NCBI RefSeq assembly: GCF_004000275.1
Contig: NZ_RCIP01000002.1
Span: forward strand, 1,055,782 to 1,119,781
DNA: 64,000 bases
From: Saccharospirillum alexandrii
Lineage (GTDB): Bacteria; Pseudomonadota; Gammaproteobacteria; Pseudomonadales; Natronospirillaceae
Reading direction: 5' to 3'
The stretch's first letter is position 1. Every line of letters begins with the position of its first letter. The translations under genes were made by a program, and so were the position numbers. Positions 1-8,704 of the stretch are shown piece after piece. The notes under the pieces were generated by a model. It did not search any database and was not told the origin of the DNA. It saw nothing but the letters and a program-made list of their open reading frames with translations.

Positions 1-243
1 CGGCTACCAGAGAACCCCTAGGCTTGGGTTGGCAGAGCTACTTACCTAAATACACACTTATAAAAAATATCTTGTCACAAGGCAACCTGAGGCACTTCCG
101 CGCTTGAAAACCGGAGATTTGGTAGGTTTTCGTGCAGATTAGCCCTATCCACTAATTTTCTTGCAACCCACCTAAAACAAATTTCTATGACCGAGGTATT
201 TCAATCTTATTACTACGGTGCCTGTCCTATTACGTCTTCAACA

Positions 244-852
244 CTAAGAAACTAACTTGTATATCTCCGAGCCGCAGGAATATAAGAATTCTGTTACCTC
301 GTCACAATCAGTTTGAGTTATCTCATACTTTTGGAGTGTAACCGGATCAATGTCTGCTTCATGGACAATTGAATTCCTTCTTCCTGCAATTAGCTTAAGC
401 TTTACTTTCATGTCTTTATCACTAAACGGAAGATTTTCAGATATCTTCTGCCACTTTTGACTTTCATTCCAAATATAGCTAAGTCCTTCTGAGATTTTTG
501 AGGGATCTTGATAAGAAATTATTTTCAACTTGTTAAACACCGCATTCTCAAACAAATGCTCCTTGGGTGGGAATGTGGCAGTCGCAATTTCTCGATGAAG
601 CTCCATTGGTATTGGCTCAGCCAAATACTTTGGCGTAGGAGGCCTAGCACCCTTAAATATTTGAACCATACCTACTCGTATTAAGTCATGCATTAGCTTA
701 TCAAAAGCGCTAACGGAATAGACAATCTGAGATCTAAGAAGATCATCAAATGAAAAAGGAGATGATATAGTAGCCTCTAGATACCTGTGAACTTCTGAAA
801 GACCTTTAACGTCCGCTATATTATTTTTAAACAGCAAAAAGGAATTATACAT
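244..852 (-). CDS. HEPN-domain protein (RiboL-PSP-HEPN/MAE_28990-like)
   Basis: Protein of 202 residues, mostly helical. Near the C-terminus it has RRNSIVHEAD, with R159-N160 and H164 forming the R-N-x3-H signature of HEPN ribonucleases and HEPN scaffold domains. An earlier hydrophobic helix (SQIVYSVSAFDKLMHDL, about residues 41-57) matches the first HEPN helix. HEPN proteins commonly act as toxins, RNases or dimerising parts of defence systems; which applies here cannot be read from sequence. Its start overlaps the 3' end of the upstream ParA-like gene by 8 bases, so the two are probably co-translated. The DNA is much more AT-rich than the catabolic operon next door, which suggests horizontal transfer. 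Family assignment is by motif only. Confidence 0.75.
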   Translation of the reverse strand: MYNSFLLFKNNIADVKGLSEVHRYLEATISSPFSFDDLLRSQIVYSVSAFDKLMHDLIRVGMVQIFKGARPPTPKYLAEPIPMELHREIATATFPPKEHLFENAVFNKLKIISYQDPSKISEGLSYIWNESQKWQKISENLPFSDKDMKVKLKLIAGRRNSIVHEADIDPVTLQKYEITQTDCDEVTEFLYSCGSEIYKLVS

Positions 853-1873
853 ATTTCAATAAACTTTCTATTCTATTCTTTAATCTATCAAAGCTATCAA
901 GAAGGCCGTCGCGTTTAGTTCTCATATTTTCTAAAACGCTGCCAACCTCACCTATTTCAGAGTCAGTCAACTCAAAAACTGGAACCTCTGCTGCGTATGC
1001 TTTTGGTAAAAGCCCCTGGAAGTCTGGTATTTCTGCGAGACAATATCCCTCCGATACAATTTCATGATCATAATGGTTTTCAAGCACCATCCCTGAGGAC
1101 GCCATTGCAGCAAAAAAATCGCCCCCTATCTTTGTCTTGATTTCGCCTATGTTATTTCTATATGGGGCTGCAGCTTGACCATTACGGATATTGAATCGCT
1201 GAATTAAGCTACCCAAGAATTTTGGCTCACTTTCGGGCATTGGATATGCCGAATCTGTAAACATTGGCAATGAAGCTCTTTTCCAAGTCATCCACTTCGG
1301 AAGAGTCTTTGTCAGAGTATCAATTGCCATAACGGAAAAAGGGTCAGGATTTGTTGGGACGATAAACGCGTCGGAGGATAAGAACAGATTTTGATTTATG
1401 GCGCTCAGGCTCGGGTTCAAATCAATAATTGTGAAATCTATTGAATACTTTTCTTCTGTTAATCGAATCAACTCGGAAAATGCACCAGGCAGGTTTTGCA
1501 ATGTTGCAATCGCATTATTAGATGTTTGCGCAAATGTCAAAGCTGCGTCAAATTCAGATAAGTTTGCGTGACCAGCTAATAGGTACAAATTTGGAGCTCT
1601 ATTTGGTGACGTACATTCTACTGGCTCGATAGGGTGAGGACGCCCCAAGAAAGCAGAACTTACTCCATCTTTAATGTTTTGGTTCTTAGTCTGGTCCTCT
1701 ACGTAATACTTTTCAAAATCATCACGAAGAATAAGACTGGTCAAGTTGCACTGTGGATCTGCATCTACTACTAGAACTTTATGTTCCTTACTGAGCATCC
1801 ATCCAATATTATAAACAGAAGTTGTCTTGCTCACTCCCCCTTTGTGATTAAAGACTACTATTCTTTTTGACAT
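845..1873 (-). CDS. ParA/Soj-like P-loop ATPase
   Basis: ParA/MinD-superfamily ATPase of 342 residues. The deviant Walker A motif KGGVSKTT is at residues 11-18 with its signature lysine K11. The A' motif VVDADPQCN is at 36-43, and a Walker B-like strand IIDLNPS follows. The last 30 or so residues look like a coiled coil. An open frame continues upstream to a GTG at 1930, but ATG at 1873 has AAGGAAGG just upstream and places Walker A at the usual distance from the N-terminus. There is no ParB gene or parS cluster nearby. It overlaps a HEPN gene instead, so a regulatory or defence role coupled to HEPN seems more likely than chromosome partition. That functional reading is inference. Confidence 0.85.
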   Translation of the reverse strand: MSKRIVVFNHKGGVSKTTSVYNIGWMLSKEHKVLVVDADPQCNLTSLILRDDFEKYYVEDQTKNQNIKDGVSSAFLGRPHPIEPVECTSPNRAPNLYLLAGHANLSEFDAALTFAQTSNNAIATLQNLPGAFSELIRLTEEKYSIDFTIIDLNPSLSAINQNLFLSSDAFIVPTNPDPFSVMAIDTLTKTLPKWMTWKRASLPMFTDSAYPMPESEPKFLGSLIQRFNIRNGQAAAPYRNNIGEIKTKIGGDFFAAMASSGMVLENHYDHEIVSEGYCLAEIPDFQGLLPKAYAAEVPVFELTDSEIGEVGSVLENMRTKRDGLLDSFDRLKNRIESLLKYV

Positions 1874-1921
1874 AACCTTCCTTACCTTCTTTAAGTTGAA
1901 CTCAGACCCAATATACCCTTC

Positions 1922-1983
1922 AGCTAACACCTGCTAGCATGTATGGCAGAGTAACGGTGGCGAAGCCTCCATGTACGTTGCTA
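1922..1983 (-). other. possible degenerate attC-like site
   Basis: On the minus strand a 62-base imperfect hairpin runs from TAGCAAC (R''-like, plus-strand 1977-1983) to GTTAGCT (R'-like, 1922-1928). Internal matches are GTACATGG against CCATACATGC, around a GGCTTCGCC mini-hairpin. It lies just after the stop of the DUF4145 gene and just before the ParA gene, where an integron cassette would carry attC. Outer-arm complementarity is poor, so this is weaker than the sites at 15.8-16.7 kb. Confidence 0.3.
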
Positions 1984-2003
1984 TGACTGGCCTGGTAATA
2001 CAG

Positions 2004-2693
2004 TCACTGATTGCCATCTCTATCCTTAATGCCCTGCAATTTTTCAGCAGGAAGGTTTCTATATATCTCGTCAATTTCGCGAGGCTCTGTGATCATTTTC
2101 TGTGCAATAAAATTAACCAACCTGAACAACTGGCTTGCAGTGCTTCTATCATCCATCAGGTCAATCTTCCCTGGATGCACAGCATCGTTTCCAATGACTC
2201 TGACACTATCTAGTGCCTCTTGAACCCTAGGTGGTAAACCGGCGGCAACAAGCCCTTTGATGTCTGTATTTATATTTTTACCCGATTGGCCGAGATGAGC
2301 ACATAGCTTCTGAATGCCTAATCTCAATAATGCTGCTGTACCTCTTGGTGACAAATTTAAGATGGAACTAGCCTCTTCATAGTCCCTTTTTATATCGTCG
2401 GGAAGATCATCATTTGGGGGTTCCACCGACATATTCAGCGGAAAAATCACTGACTCGCCGTACCAAATCGTAGGGAATCTACAATGTTCACAGTAAGAGA
2501 TTCGGAACCTGGGATCGTTAGTCTGGTCACCATATCCATCGGGCCCGCTAGAACCACGCAAATAGTACCAATTTTGCTTGGTGTAGACGTGGCAACTCAC
2601 GCAATTGAAAGCCTCGCCATCCAAAAATGGAGCAATGTATTTTCCTTTCATGCCAAAATTCCGACTTAAATTACGTATAACGTGATTGATCAA
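2004..2693 (-). CDS. DUF4145-type HEPN protein with zinc ribbon
   Basis: Protein of 229 residues. The N-terminal half has two CxxC knuckles (C31/C34 and C68/C71), a zinc-ribbon pattern. The C-terminal half contains SPRGTAALLRLGIQKLC and RVIGNDAVHPG (R165, N169, H173), the hallmark of DUF4145, a HEPN-superfamily family often found as a domain in restriction and other defence proteins. The longest frame starts at TTG 2693 with no well-spaced ribosome site. ATG at 2651 (residue 15) is an alternative that keeps both knuckles. Nothing catalytic beyond the HEPN R...H pair is visible. The AT-rich sequence and position beside ParA-HEPN suggest an accessory or defence block. Confidence 0.7.
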   Translation of the reverse strand: MINHVIRNLSRNFGMKGKYIAPFLDGEAFNCVSCHVYTKQNWYYLRGSSGPDGYGDQTNDPRFRISYCEHCRFPTIWYGESVIFPLNMSVEPPNDDLPDDIKRDYEEASSILNLSPRGTAALLRLGIQKLCAHLGQSGKNINTDIKGLVAAGLPPRVQEALDSVRVIGNDAVHPGKIDLMDDRSTASQLFRLVNFIAQKMITEPREIDEIYRNLPAEKLQGIKDRDGNQ

Positions 2694-2848
2694 CTTCTAG
2701 GATGACACATATCAATGCAATATCCCAAACGAGTTAAAATTACAACGATTGGCGAAGCATCTATTTAGTGAGCCTTATCAGATTTCCTGCCACTCTTCCA
2801 GTTGATATCAACACCGAAAAAACAATCACTTCCGAGGGCCATCCCAGA

Positions 2849-3110
2849 CATCAGCGTCTTGAACGACGCATTTTCAGGGTGTCTCCTGGAATATGCGGGG
2901 GTGATGCAAGCCCAGAAAACCCCAAAGGACTGCCTAATCCATGATCAGAGAGTCGTCTTTGATCACTGAAAATTCTGCATAAACGCTCTGAGCTAGCTGC
3001 CGCCCGCCCGGTTACAGGGCACACCAAGTCAAAATAAGCTGTCCATTCACCATGGCACTCTGTGACGAAGTTGGCAAGTATTTATCTGCTGAGCGGTGTC
3101 ATTCGCGCCC
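2849..3110. repeat. dispersed repeat, copy A
   Basis: Diverged copy of the sequence at 17227-17531. Shared stretches, in the same order, include CATCAGCGTC, GACGCA, GTCTTTGAT, GGTTACAGGGCACACCAAG, CACCATGGCACTCTG, GAAGTTGGCAAGT and GCGCCC. No coding frame of note. It fills the gap between the AT-rich HEPN/ParA block and the 3' end of the first catabolic operon. The remaining bases of the 2694-3278 gap hold only the hairpin at 3231-3256. Confidence 0.7.
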
Positions 3111-3230
3111 CCCCTATGCTCGTAAGGGACTCGGGCTTGGCTTGCTCCCCAATGGCCTTCGACCGGCTCATGCTGGACGGGGGTGGGGTTCTGGGGTTGG
3201 CTCTCAGAGTTGAAGGGCGCCCTCTCCCCG

Positions 3231-3256
3231 GCCCTCTCCCGCAGGCGGGAGAGGGC
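3231..3256. terminator. strong hairpin downstream of the catabolic operon
   Basis: GCCCTCTCCCGC and GCGGGAGAGGGC are perfect 12-base arms around a two-base loop, 22 bases past the stop of the last operon gene. There is no T-run, so it may protect the mRNA 3' end or belong to the dispersed repeat rather than act as an intrinsic terminator. An equivalent position after the next catabolic operon carries a similar hairpin (17591-17619). Confidence 0.45.
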
Positions 3257-3278
3257 GCATTGGGTTGAGTGGCTTCTT

Positions 3279-4802
3279 TTAGGCTCTGAACAGATCCTGC
3301 TCTATACCCGCCGCCTCAAACAAATAATCCCGACTGGCTTCCAACTGCCCACGCAGGTGCTCAACATCCACATTCACCAACTGACCCTGCCACTTACGAA
3401 CCTTCCCGGCGACAAGCACGGTATCGACGTTATTGCGCTCCATGAGCGTCACCACCGCACCCGGTACATGGTTCAATGGCGCCACATTAATAGCTTCGGC
3501 ATCCAACAAAATGATGTCGGCTTCTTTGCCTGGGGTGAGGCTGCCGACTTTGTGGTCCAGCTTCAGGCCGCGGGCGCCTTCGAGGGTGTGGAAGCGGATG
3601 CAATCTCTAGCGGTGAGCAGGCCTGGCAGGTTGTCTTCACCGGCCAGAGCCTTTTCGTTCACGAAGGCGCGTTGCAGCGTCATGGTTGAGCGCATTTGGG
3701 TGAAGGGGTCGGCCGTCATGGTGCATTCCACGTCGCTGGAAAGCGAAGGTTGCAGGCCCATGTCCAGGCACTTCTGGATGGGTGGCATGCCGTGGCGCAT
3801 GGTCATCTCGATCGGTACTGAAAGGGATACGTGAGAACCCGCATCGGCGGCGGCCTGCCAGGCCATGTCGCTCATGCCGGTCATGTGAATGAAGATGTTG
3901 TCGGCACCGAACTGGCCGTCGCGCGCCAGTTGGTCGAAGGTGTCGGCCATACCGAAGGTGCCTACCACGTGCAGGGCAATCGGCAGGTTCAGTTCGCGGC
4001 CGATGCGCCAGGCTTCTTCGTAACCCGGCAGGTAGATTTCACCGCCCATGACCATGCTGGTCAGTTGGTCGTCGGATGCGAAGTGCTGCTGGCGAATGCG
4101 GGTGGCATCCTGCGGGTATTGGGCGCGGTCGCCCCAGCCTTCGAAGTAGCCGAACACGCCGCGGCGGCCGGCGTCTTTCAGGCCCAGAATGGCGGCGTCG
4201 GAATGTTCCGGTGAATGGTGGATCTGGCTCACGTCCATTACCGTGGTTACACCGGCGTCGAGTTGTGACAGGCCGGCGAACAGTTCGTTGATGTACACGT
4301 CTTCGGTGCGGTAATGCATCGAGAAGTTCTGCAGAATCGTCTCGTAGTAGTTGCGCTCGCTGTGCGGCTGGCCATCGTTAATTAGAATGCCATCGGCCAG
4401 GAAGCTGCGCAGGGCGGTTTCGAACTGGTGGTGGTGCGTGTCGATGAAACCGGGCATCACCACTTTGCCTTTGGCGTCGATGACGGCAACGTCTTCGCCT
4501 ACGCTGATCGACGGGGCGATTTGTACAATGCGCTTGCCTTCGAGCAATACGTCGCCCACCGGCAGGTCGCCCACCGATGGGTCCATGCTCATGACGGCGC
4601 CGCCTTTGATTAGGGTGCGGCGGCCTTCGTTGCCGATGCCGGGGGGCATTTGCGCCTGGGTCGAGTGGGCGGCGGCCTGTGCGCCCCCGGCCAGTAACGG
4701 CATGGAGGCCGCTACGGCGCCGGTGGCGGCGGCCATTTTCAGGAAGTCTCTGCGGCCTTCGGAATGGCCACTGGCTTTGTTAGCGTCACACAGTCTGCAC
4801 AT
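3279..4802 (-). CDS. TAT-exported amidohydrolase
   Basis: Metal-dependent amidohydrolase of 507 residues (TrzN/AtzA/SsnA-type superfamily). The N-terminus carries a twin-arginine signal, RRDFLK at 17-22, followed by an Ala-rich hydrophobic stretch and AQA, so the enzyme is probably folded in the cytoplasm and exported. The metal ligands expected of the family are visible: HHH at 123-125 after PGFIDT, H278 in ALHVVG, H306 in IHMTG and D357 in LSSD. Likely reactions are hydrolytic deamination or ring/amide hydrolysis; the substrate is unknown. It is the last gene of the operon, 98 bases after the RutE-like gene. Periplasmic export of this family is unusual and suggests the substrate is processed before TRAP uptake. 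Confidence 0.88.
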   Translation of the reverse strand: MCRLCDANKASGHSEGRRDFLKMAAATGAVAASMPLLAGGAQAAAHSTQAQMPPGIGNEGRRTLIKGGAVMSMDPSVGDLPVGDVLLEGKRIVQIAPSISVGEDVAVIDAKGKVVMPGFIDTHHHQFETALRSFLADGILINDGQPHSERNYYETILQNFSMHYRTEDVYINELFAGLSQLDAGVTTVMDVSQIHHSPEHSDAAILGLKDAGRRGVFGYFEGWGDRAQYPQDATRIRQQHFASDDQLTSMVMGGEIYLPGYEEAWRIGRELNLPIALHVVGTFGMADTFDQLARDGQFGADNIFIHMTGMSDMAWQAAADAGSHVSLSVPIEMTMRHGMPPIQKCLDMGLQPSLSSDVECTMTADPFTQMRSTMTLQRAFVNEKALAGEDNLPGLLTARDCIRFHTLEGARGLKLDHKVGSLTPGKEADIILLDAEAINVAPLNHVPGAVVTLMERNNVDTVLVAGKVRKWQGQLVNVDVEHLRGQLEASRDYLFEAAGIEQDLFRA

Positions 4803-4900
4803 GGGAGCGTCCTCTTGTTGTTTTCGTCTTGCCTTTGTTTGTGTGTCCGTCGCCGTTGCGACGATGTCTACATCTGTTCACGTTTGCGTTAGACGCCGGC

Positions 4901-5536
4901 TTACAACAGCCGGCAGCTTTCTTCAAAACTCAAGCGCGGGCCGCGCGCGTGCAGCCGGGTTTCATCGCCGTAGCCCAGGTTGCAAATAAAGTTGCTGCGC
5001 AGATGCGGGTTCTCCGACCCAAAGAAAATCTGGTCGACCTTGTCGTTATCGAAACCGGAGATCGGGCCGCAGTCGAGCCCCAGGGCACGGGCGGCCAGAA
5101 TAAAATACCCCCCCTGCAGGCTGCCATTGCGAAAGGCGGTTTCTTCGCGCAGGGGTTCGTTGCCCACAAATAATGACCGGGCGTCTTTGTTGTGGGGGAA
5201 CAGAGTTGGCAGGTTGTCGTAGAAGCGGCGGTCGTAAGCCAGTATGGCGGTCACCGGGGCCTGGCGTACTTTCTCTACATTGCCTTCCTTAAGTGCGGGC
5301 ACCAGTTGCTCGAATGCTTCGGCCGTGCGCAGAAAATAAATGCGCAAGGGGTTGCAGTTCATGCTGGTTGGGGCCAGGCCAGAAAGTTCGGCTAACTGGC
5401 GCAGCTTGTTGTCGTCGACGGGCCGGTCTTGCCAGTAGCCAAAGGTTCGGGCGCCGTAGAACAGTTGGTTGAGCGCGCCGTCATCCAACGGGGTGTGGCG
5501 CGCTTCTTCCAGGGGTGCGGTCGACAGTGATGTCAT
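4901..5536 (-). CDS. RutE/HadB-like nitroreductase-family reductase
   Basis: Protein of 211 residues of the FMN-dependent nitroreductase fold. It closely resembles RutE-type malonic semialdehyde reductases: LAPTSMNCNPLRIYFL near residue 55 is the flavin-binding region, and GLDCGPISGFD near 155 is typical. RutE reduces malonic semialdehyde to 3-hydroxypropionate in uracil breakdown, but no other rut genes are present. Here it more likely reduces an aldehyde or enone formed later in the aromatic pathway encoded by the operon (inference). It lies 14 bases after the TRAP large-permease gene, so it is certainly in the same transcript. Confidence 0.85.
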   Translation of the reverse strand: MTSLSTAPLEEARHTPLDDGALNQLFYGARTFGYWQDRPVDDNKLRQLAELSGLAPTSMNCNPLRIYFLRTAEAFEQLVPALKEGNVEKVRQAPVTAILAYDRRFYDNLPTLFPHNKDARSLFVGNEPLREETAFRNGSLQGGYFILAARALGLDCGPISGFDNDKVDQIFFGSENPHLRSNFICNLGYGDETRLHARGPRLSFEESCRLL

Positions 5537-5550
5537 GGCAGCAGATACCT

Positions 5551-6876
5551 CTAATATAGGTAAGCCAGCGTGGTGGAGAGCGCTGGAAACACCGTCAGCA
5601 CAAAGAGTGCGAACAGCATGGCGATGAAGAAGGGGGTTACCCCTTTGAAGATTTCTTTTACCGAGACGGTGTCGTCGTTCAGGCTGGCTTTTACCGTGTA
5701 CACCGAGATCCCAAACGGCGGCGTTACCAGGCCAATCTCAACCGCGACCACGGTAATCACGCCAAACCAGATTAGATCGAGCCCGAAGAACTGGGCAATC
5801 GGCAACACGATCGGTAGCACAATCAGCATGATCGACACCGAATCGATGATGCAGCCCATCAGAATGATCACCAGCAAATACACGAACAGAAATTCATACA
5901 CGGCCAGGTCGAGCGAGGTGACCCACTGAGCGACCGACATCGGCAACCCGGTGAGTGCGAGCATGCGGCTGTACAGGGAGGCGGCGAGAATCAGGAACAG
6001 AATCGACACCGCCACGTGGCCGGTTTCCCCCAGCACCTTGTAAAAGGAGCCCCAGGTTAAGCGGCGTTTTGCCAGCGCCAGCACCAGGGCACCGCAGGCG
6101 CCGACCGCACCGGCTTCGGTTGGCGTGAAAAACCCGGAATACAGGCCGCCCAATACCAGCAGCATTAAAATCAGAATCGGGATCAGTTTGCTGGCCAGGG
6201 CCAGGCGTGATGGGTTTGTGCCTTCCTGGTCGGCAACGGGCTGGTGGCCCTTTTGGTTCATAAAATCCGGGAAGGCATAGGCCAGCACCATGATGGTGAT
6301 GCAAAAACTCACCGCCAGAATCAGGCCCGGAATAATACCGGCAATGAACATGCGGCCAACGGACTGTTCGGCCAACACACCGTAGACGATCATCAACAGT
6401 GAAGGCGGAATCAGCATGCCCAGTACCGAGCTGCCGGCTACCACGCCCACCGAAAATTTCGGGGTGTAGCCATGGCGACGCATTTCAGGCACGGCGACCT
6501 GGGTGAACACCGCCGCCGAGGCCACACTGATGCCGGTAATGGAGGCAAAAATGCCATTGGCACCCACGGTGGCCAAACCGAGGCCACCGCGCACTTTGCG
6601 CAGCAGGCGCTGAAACACATCGAAGGTATCGCGCCCCACACCGGAGACCACGACGAGCAGGCCCATCAACACAAACAGGGGCACCACGCCGTATAAATAA
6701 CTGCCAAGCGAATCGTTCGCGGCGGCAGCGACCATGCGCGTGGCCAGGCCGGAATCACGCAGGGTGGCAATGGCGCCGAACGACACCAGCATCAGCGCGA
6801 TGCTGATGTGCATGCCGATGTATATCAACACCAGCATGACCACAACGGCGACCAGGCCAATTTCCAAACCGGTCAT
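5551..6876 (-). CDS. TRAP transporter large permease (DctM family)
   Basis: Very hydrophobic protein of 441 residues with about twelve membrane segments, the usual size for DctM. Family sequences are clear, including ASITGISVASAAVFTQVAVP, IPPSLLMIVYGV and GLVTPPFGI. It forms the ion-driven channel of a tripartite ATP-independent periplasmic transporter with the DctQ and DctP proteins encoded just upstream. Its start overlaps the dctQ stop by four bases (ATGA), indicating translational coupling. Substrate specificity is set by the DctP protein; from context it should be an aromatic or carboxylated compound. Confidence 0.95.
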   Translation of the reverse strand: MTGLEIGLVAVVVMLVLIYIGMHISIALMLVSFGAIATLRDSGLATRMVAAAANDSLGSYLYGVVPLFVLMGLLVVVSGVGRDTFDVFQRLLRKVRGGLGLATVGANGIFASITGISVASAAVFTQVAVPEMRRHGYTPKFSVGVVAGSSVLGMLIPPSLLMIVYGVLAEQSVGRMFIAGIIPGLILAVSFCITIMVLAYAFPDFMNQKGHQPVADQEGTNPSRLALASKLIPILILMLLVLGGLYSGFFTPTEAGAVGACGALVLALAKRRLTWGSFYKVLGETGHVAVSILFLILAASLYSRMLALTGLPMSVAQWVTSLDLAVYEFLFVYLLVIILMGCIIDSVSIMLIVLPIVLPIAQFFGLDLIWFGVITVVAVEIGLVTPPFGISVYTVKASLNDDTVSVKEIFKGVTPFFIAMLFALFVLTVFPALSTTLAYLY

Positions 6877-7472
6877 GAGGGTTCTCCTGAACGAGGGGTG
6901 GCGGCTTCAGCGTCGGCGGCGACCGGTGTCTTGATCGGGGTGCCGCGCACTACGCAAAGGGCTTCGCGTACCGCCAACACCAAAAATTGCAGTACGGTGA
7001 CGGCCGCGCACACCACCACCACGGTACGAATGGGCCAAACAGGGAAGGTAAACACCCCTTCCACGCCAAAGAATTGATTGCGATCGATCGCGCGCATCAG
7101 CACCGGCACGGTGCCCTGATAGACCACGCCCAGCATGGCGGCGCCCGCCAGGTAATACAGGGTGGTCAGGCTGCGCCCGATGCGGGGAAATGAGACGGTA
7201 AAGCCGTAAATAAAGATGTCGGCCTGGGCCAGGCGGCCATGGCGCAGCGTGCTGGCCAACTGCAGGAAAACAATCATCACGATCGAGGCGGCGACCATTT
7301 CTGCCACGCCGTCGATGGGTTGGTTAAACAAATTGCGGGATAACACATCGGCACAAATCAGTGCCATGATGGCAAAGATCAACAGCGACCCGGCGGCGTT
7401 CAGGCCATCCACCAGGTAGCCAAACAGACTGTTACCGGTGCCCTGGCCGAAAACTAGCGATTTAATGGTCAT
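6873..7472 (-). CDS. TRAP transporter small permease (DctQ family)
   Basis: Protein of 199 residues with four predicted membrane helices. It shows the DctQ pattern: a first helix ending in DVLSRNLFN, then GVAEMVAASIVMIVFLQLA and a loop HGRLAQADI. ATG at 7472 was chosen because GGAG lies just upstream and the longer frame to 7601 would run back into the substrate-binding protein gene. The C-terminal tail after residue 180 is hydrophilic. A perfect palindrome separates it from the dctP gene upstream. Confidence 0.92.
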   Translation of the reverse strand: MTIKSLVFGQGTGNSLFGYLVDGLNAAGSLLIFAIMALICADVLSRNLFNQPIDGVAEMVAASIVMIVFLQLASTLRHGRLAQADIFIYGFTVSFPRIGRSLTTLYYLAGAAMLGVVYQGTVPVLMRAIDRNQFFGVEGVFTFPVWPIRTVVVVCAAVTVLQFLVLAVREALCVVRGTPIKTPVAADAEAATPRSGEPS

Positions 7473-7501
7473 GGCATACTGCTCCAGGGAGTGACCGTGG
7501 T

Positions 7502-7527
7502 AACGGCCGGGCACATGCCCGGCCGTT
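7502..7527. repeat. intercistronic palindrome between dctP and dctQ
   Basis: AACGGCCGGGC and GCCCGGCCGTT are perfect arms around a four-base loop in the 76-base gap between the binding-protein and small-permease genes. There is no T-run. Such hairpins usually stabilise the upstream message so that binding protein is made in excess over permease; that role is inferred. Confidence 0.7.
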
Positions 7528-7548
7528 GCGTCTAGTTGGGTACTGAAC

Positions 7549-8640
7549 TCAGAGTTCGTCCCAGGCGCGTTCTGGCTGTACGCCACGCTCACGAATGGCA
7601 TTCATGTAAGCTTGCAGAATGTCGCTCGCGGGCAGGTTGCGGGCTTCGTTGTTATCGACCCACTGCTGCGCCAGGTCGGGCATGCCATCAATCCACTCCT
7701 GGCGCTGGGCGGCCGTGAGGGCGGTGATCTGCACCGGGTTGTTGCCGTCGGCACTCAGTTCCACCATGCGGTCGAGCGAGCTCTGGTAGCGTTCGGCCAG
7801 GTCGCGGCCGTGGGCGGCGGTGTAAACGGCACCGGCTTGCTTCATCGCAGCCTGAACTGCCTCAGGCAAGCTTTCGAACCGATCGCGGTTAATGGCAATA
7901 CCGCCCGAGAACACCACACCCAGGTTCACCTGAGTGATGTACGGGGCCACTTCATAAATGCGCGCCGGCAGTGCGCCGGTTGCCAGGGTGACAACACCTT
8001 CCGACACACCGGTCTGAATGTCGGTGTAGTAGCTGGCCAGGGTGCCATCGACCGGGGTTGCGTTTACCGGGTCGAGCCAAACGCCCAATACGCCCGGTGC
8101 GGAAATGCGGCGACCGTCGAGGTCGGATAAATCGTTAACCGGGAAGTTGGTGTAGATGTCGTAGGTGTCAGACGCGGTCGCGCCCAGGAACACCACGTTG
8201 TTGCCTTCCCATTCGTCGGCCAGTTCGGGCTGGTCGTTAATGAGGTCGACAAACACATCCAGAATCAGTTCCGGGTCGCTGGTGGTAAACGGCGTGTAGG
8301 CGCTCAATTGGCTCAGCGGCATGCGCGAGCCTTCGAGGTAGCTGAATACCCAGCCAATGTCGGCAATGCCATCGCCCACTGAGGTGAGCGTGGCGTTGGC
8401 GCCATACAACTGGCCGGCGTAGGCTTCGGTCCAGTTGATTTCGTAGTCGCCGGTTTCGGCCAGAATGCGGTCGACTTCGGGAATAAACACGTTCGGAATC
8501 ATGCCGACCCAGGGGATGGTGGTGGGGTGGCTGGAACCGACCGTCAGGTTAATGGTTTCTTCAGCAGTCGCCAGCGTTGGCAGTGTGGCGGCCAACGTCA
8601 GAGTGGCCGCCAGGGCGCCCCGGGTAATGGTTGTTTTCAT
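7549..8640 (-). CDS. TRAP transporter substrate-binding protein (DctP family)
   Basis: Periplasmic binding protein of 363 residues. A signal peptide covers residues 1-26 (MKTTITRGALAATL... ending ATA|EE). The DctP fold is indicated by NLTVGSSHP, the ISAPGVLGVWLDPVNATPV segment holding the usual carboxylate-binding arginine region, and YTDIQTGVSEGVV. It captures the substrate and delivers it to the permease encoded downstream. Its presence with a ring-cleaving dioxygenase and a CoA-transferase suggests an aromatic or dicarboxylic ligand, but the sequence does not fix it. The gap of 64 bases upstream leaves it in the same operon as the dioxygenase. Confidence 0.92.
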   Translation of the reverse strand: MKTTITRGALAATLTLAATLPTLATAEETINLTVGSSHPTTIPWVGMIPNVFIPEVDRILAETGDYEINWTEAYAGQLYGANATLTSVGDGIADIGWVFSYLEGSRMPLSQLSAYTPFTTSDPELILDVFVDLINDQPELADEWEGNNVVFLGATASDTYDIYTNFPVNDLSDLDGRRISAPGVLGVWLDPVNATPVDGTLASYYTDIQTGVSEGVVTLATGALPARIYEVAPYITQVNLGVVFSGGIAINRDRFESLPEAVQAAMKQAGAVYTAAHGRDLAERYQSSLDRMVELSADGNNPVQITALTAAQRQEWIDGMPDLAQQWVDNNEARNLPASDILQAYMNAIRERGVQPERAWDEL

Positions 8641-8704
8641 GGCTTCGTCTCTCTCTTGTTTTGTTTTTAGAGTCTTGCGTTAACAACGGGTCGTTTGTGT
8701 GTCG

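Noticed and set aside
1-243. Possible RNA gene or attC site after the HEPN gene
   Set aside because: No tRNA cloverleaf, no paired R''/R' boxes and no terminator could be made out; the stretch is AT-rich and appears empty.
845-1873. ParA-like gene as part of a plasmid partition locus
   Set aside because: No ParB gene, centromere repeats or replication gene in the surrounding sequence; the overlap with a HEPN gene points elsewhere.
1971-2213. Short plus-strand frames over the end of the DUF4145 gene
   Set aside because: Antisense to a gene with clear zinc-ribbon and HEPN motifs.
3062-3268. Short plus-strand frames in the gap before the amidohydrolase
   Set aside because: They run through the dispersed repeat and the GC hairpin, with no ribosome site or conserved content.
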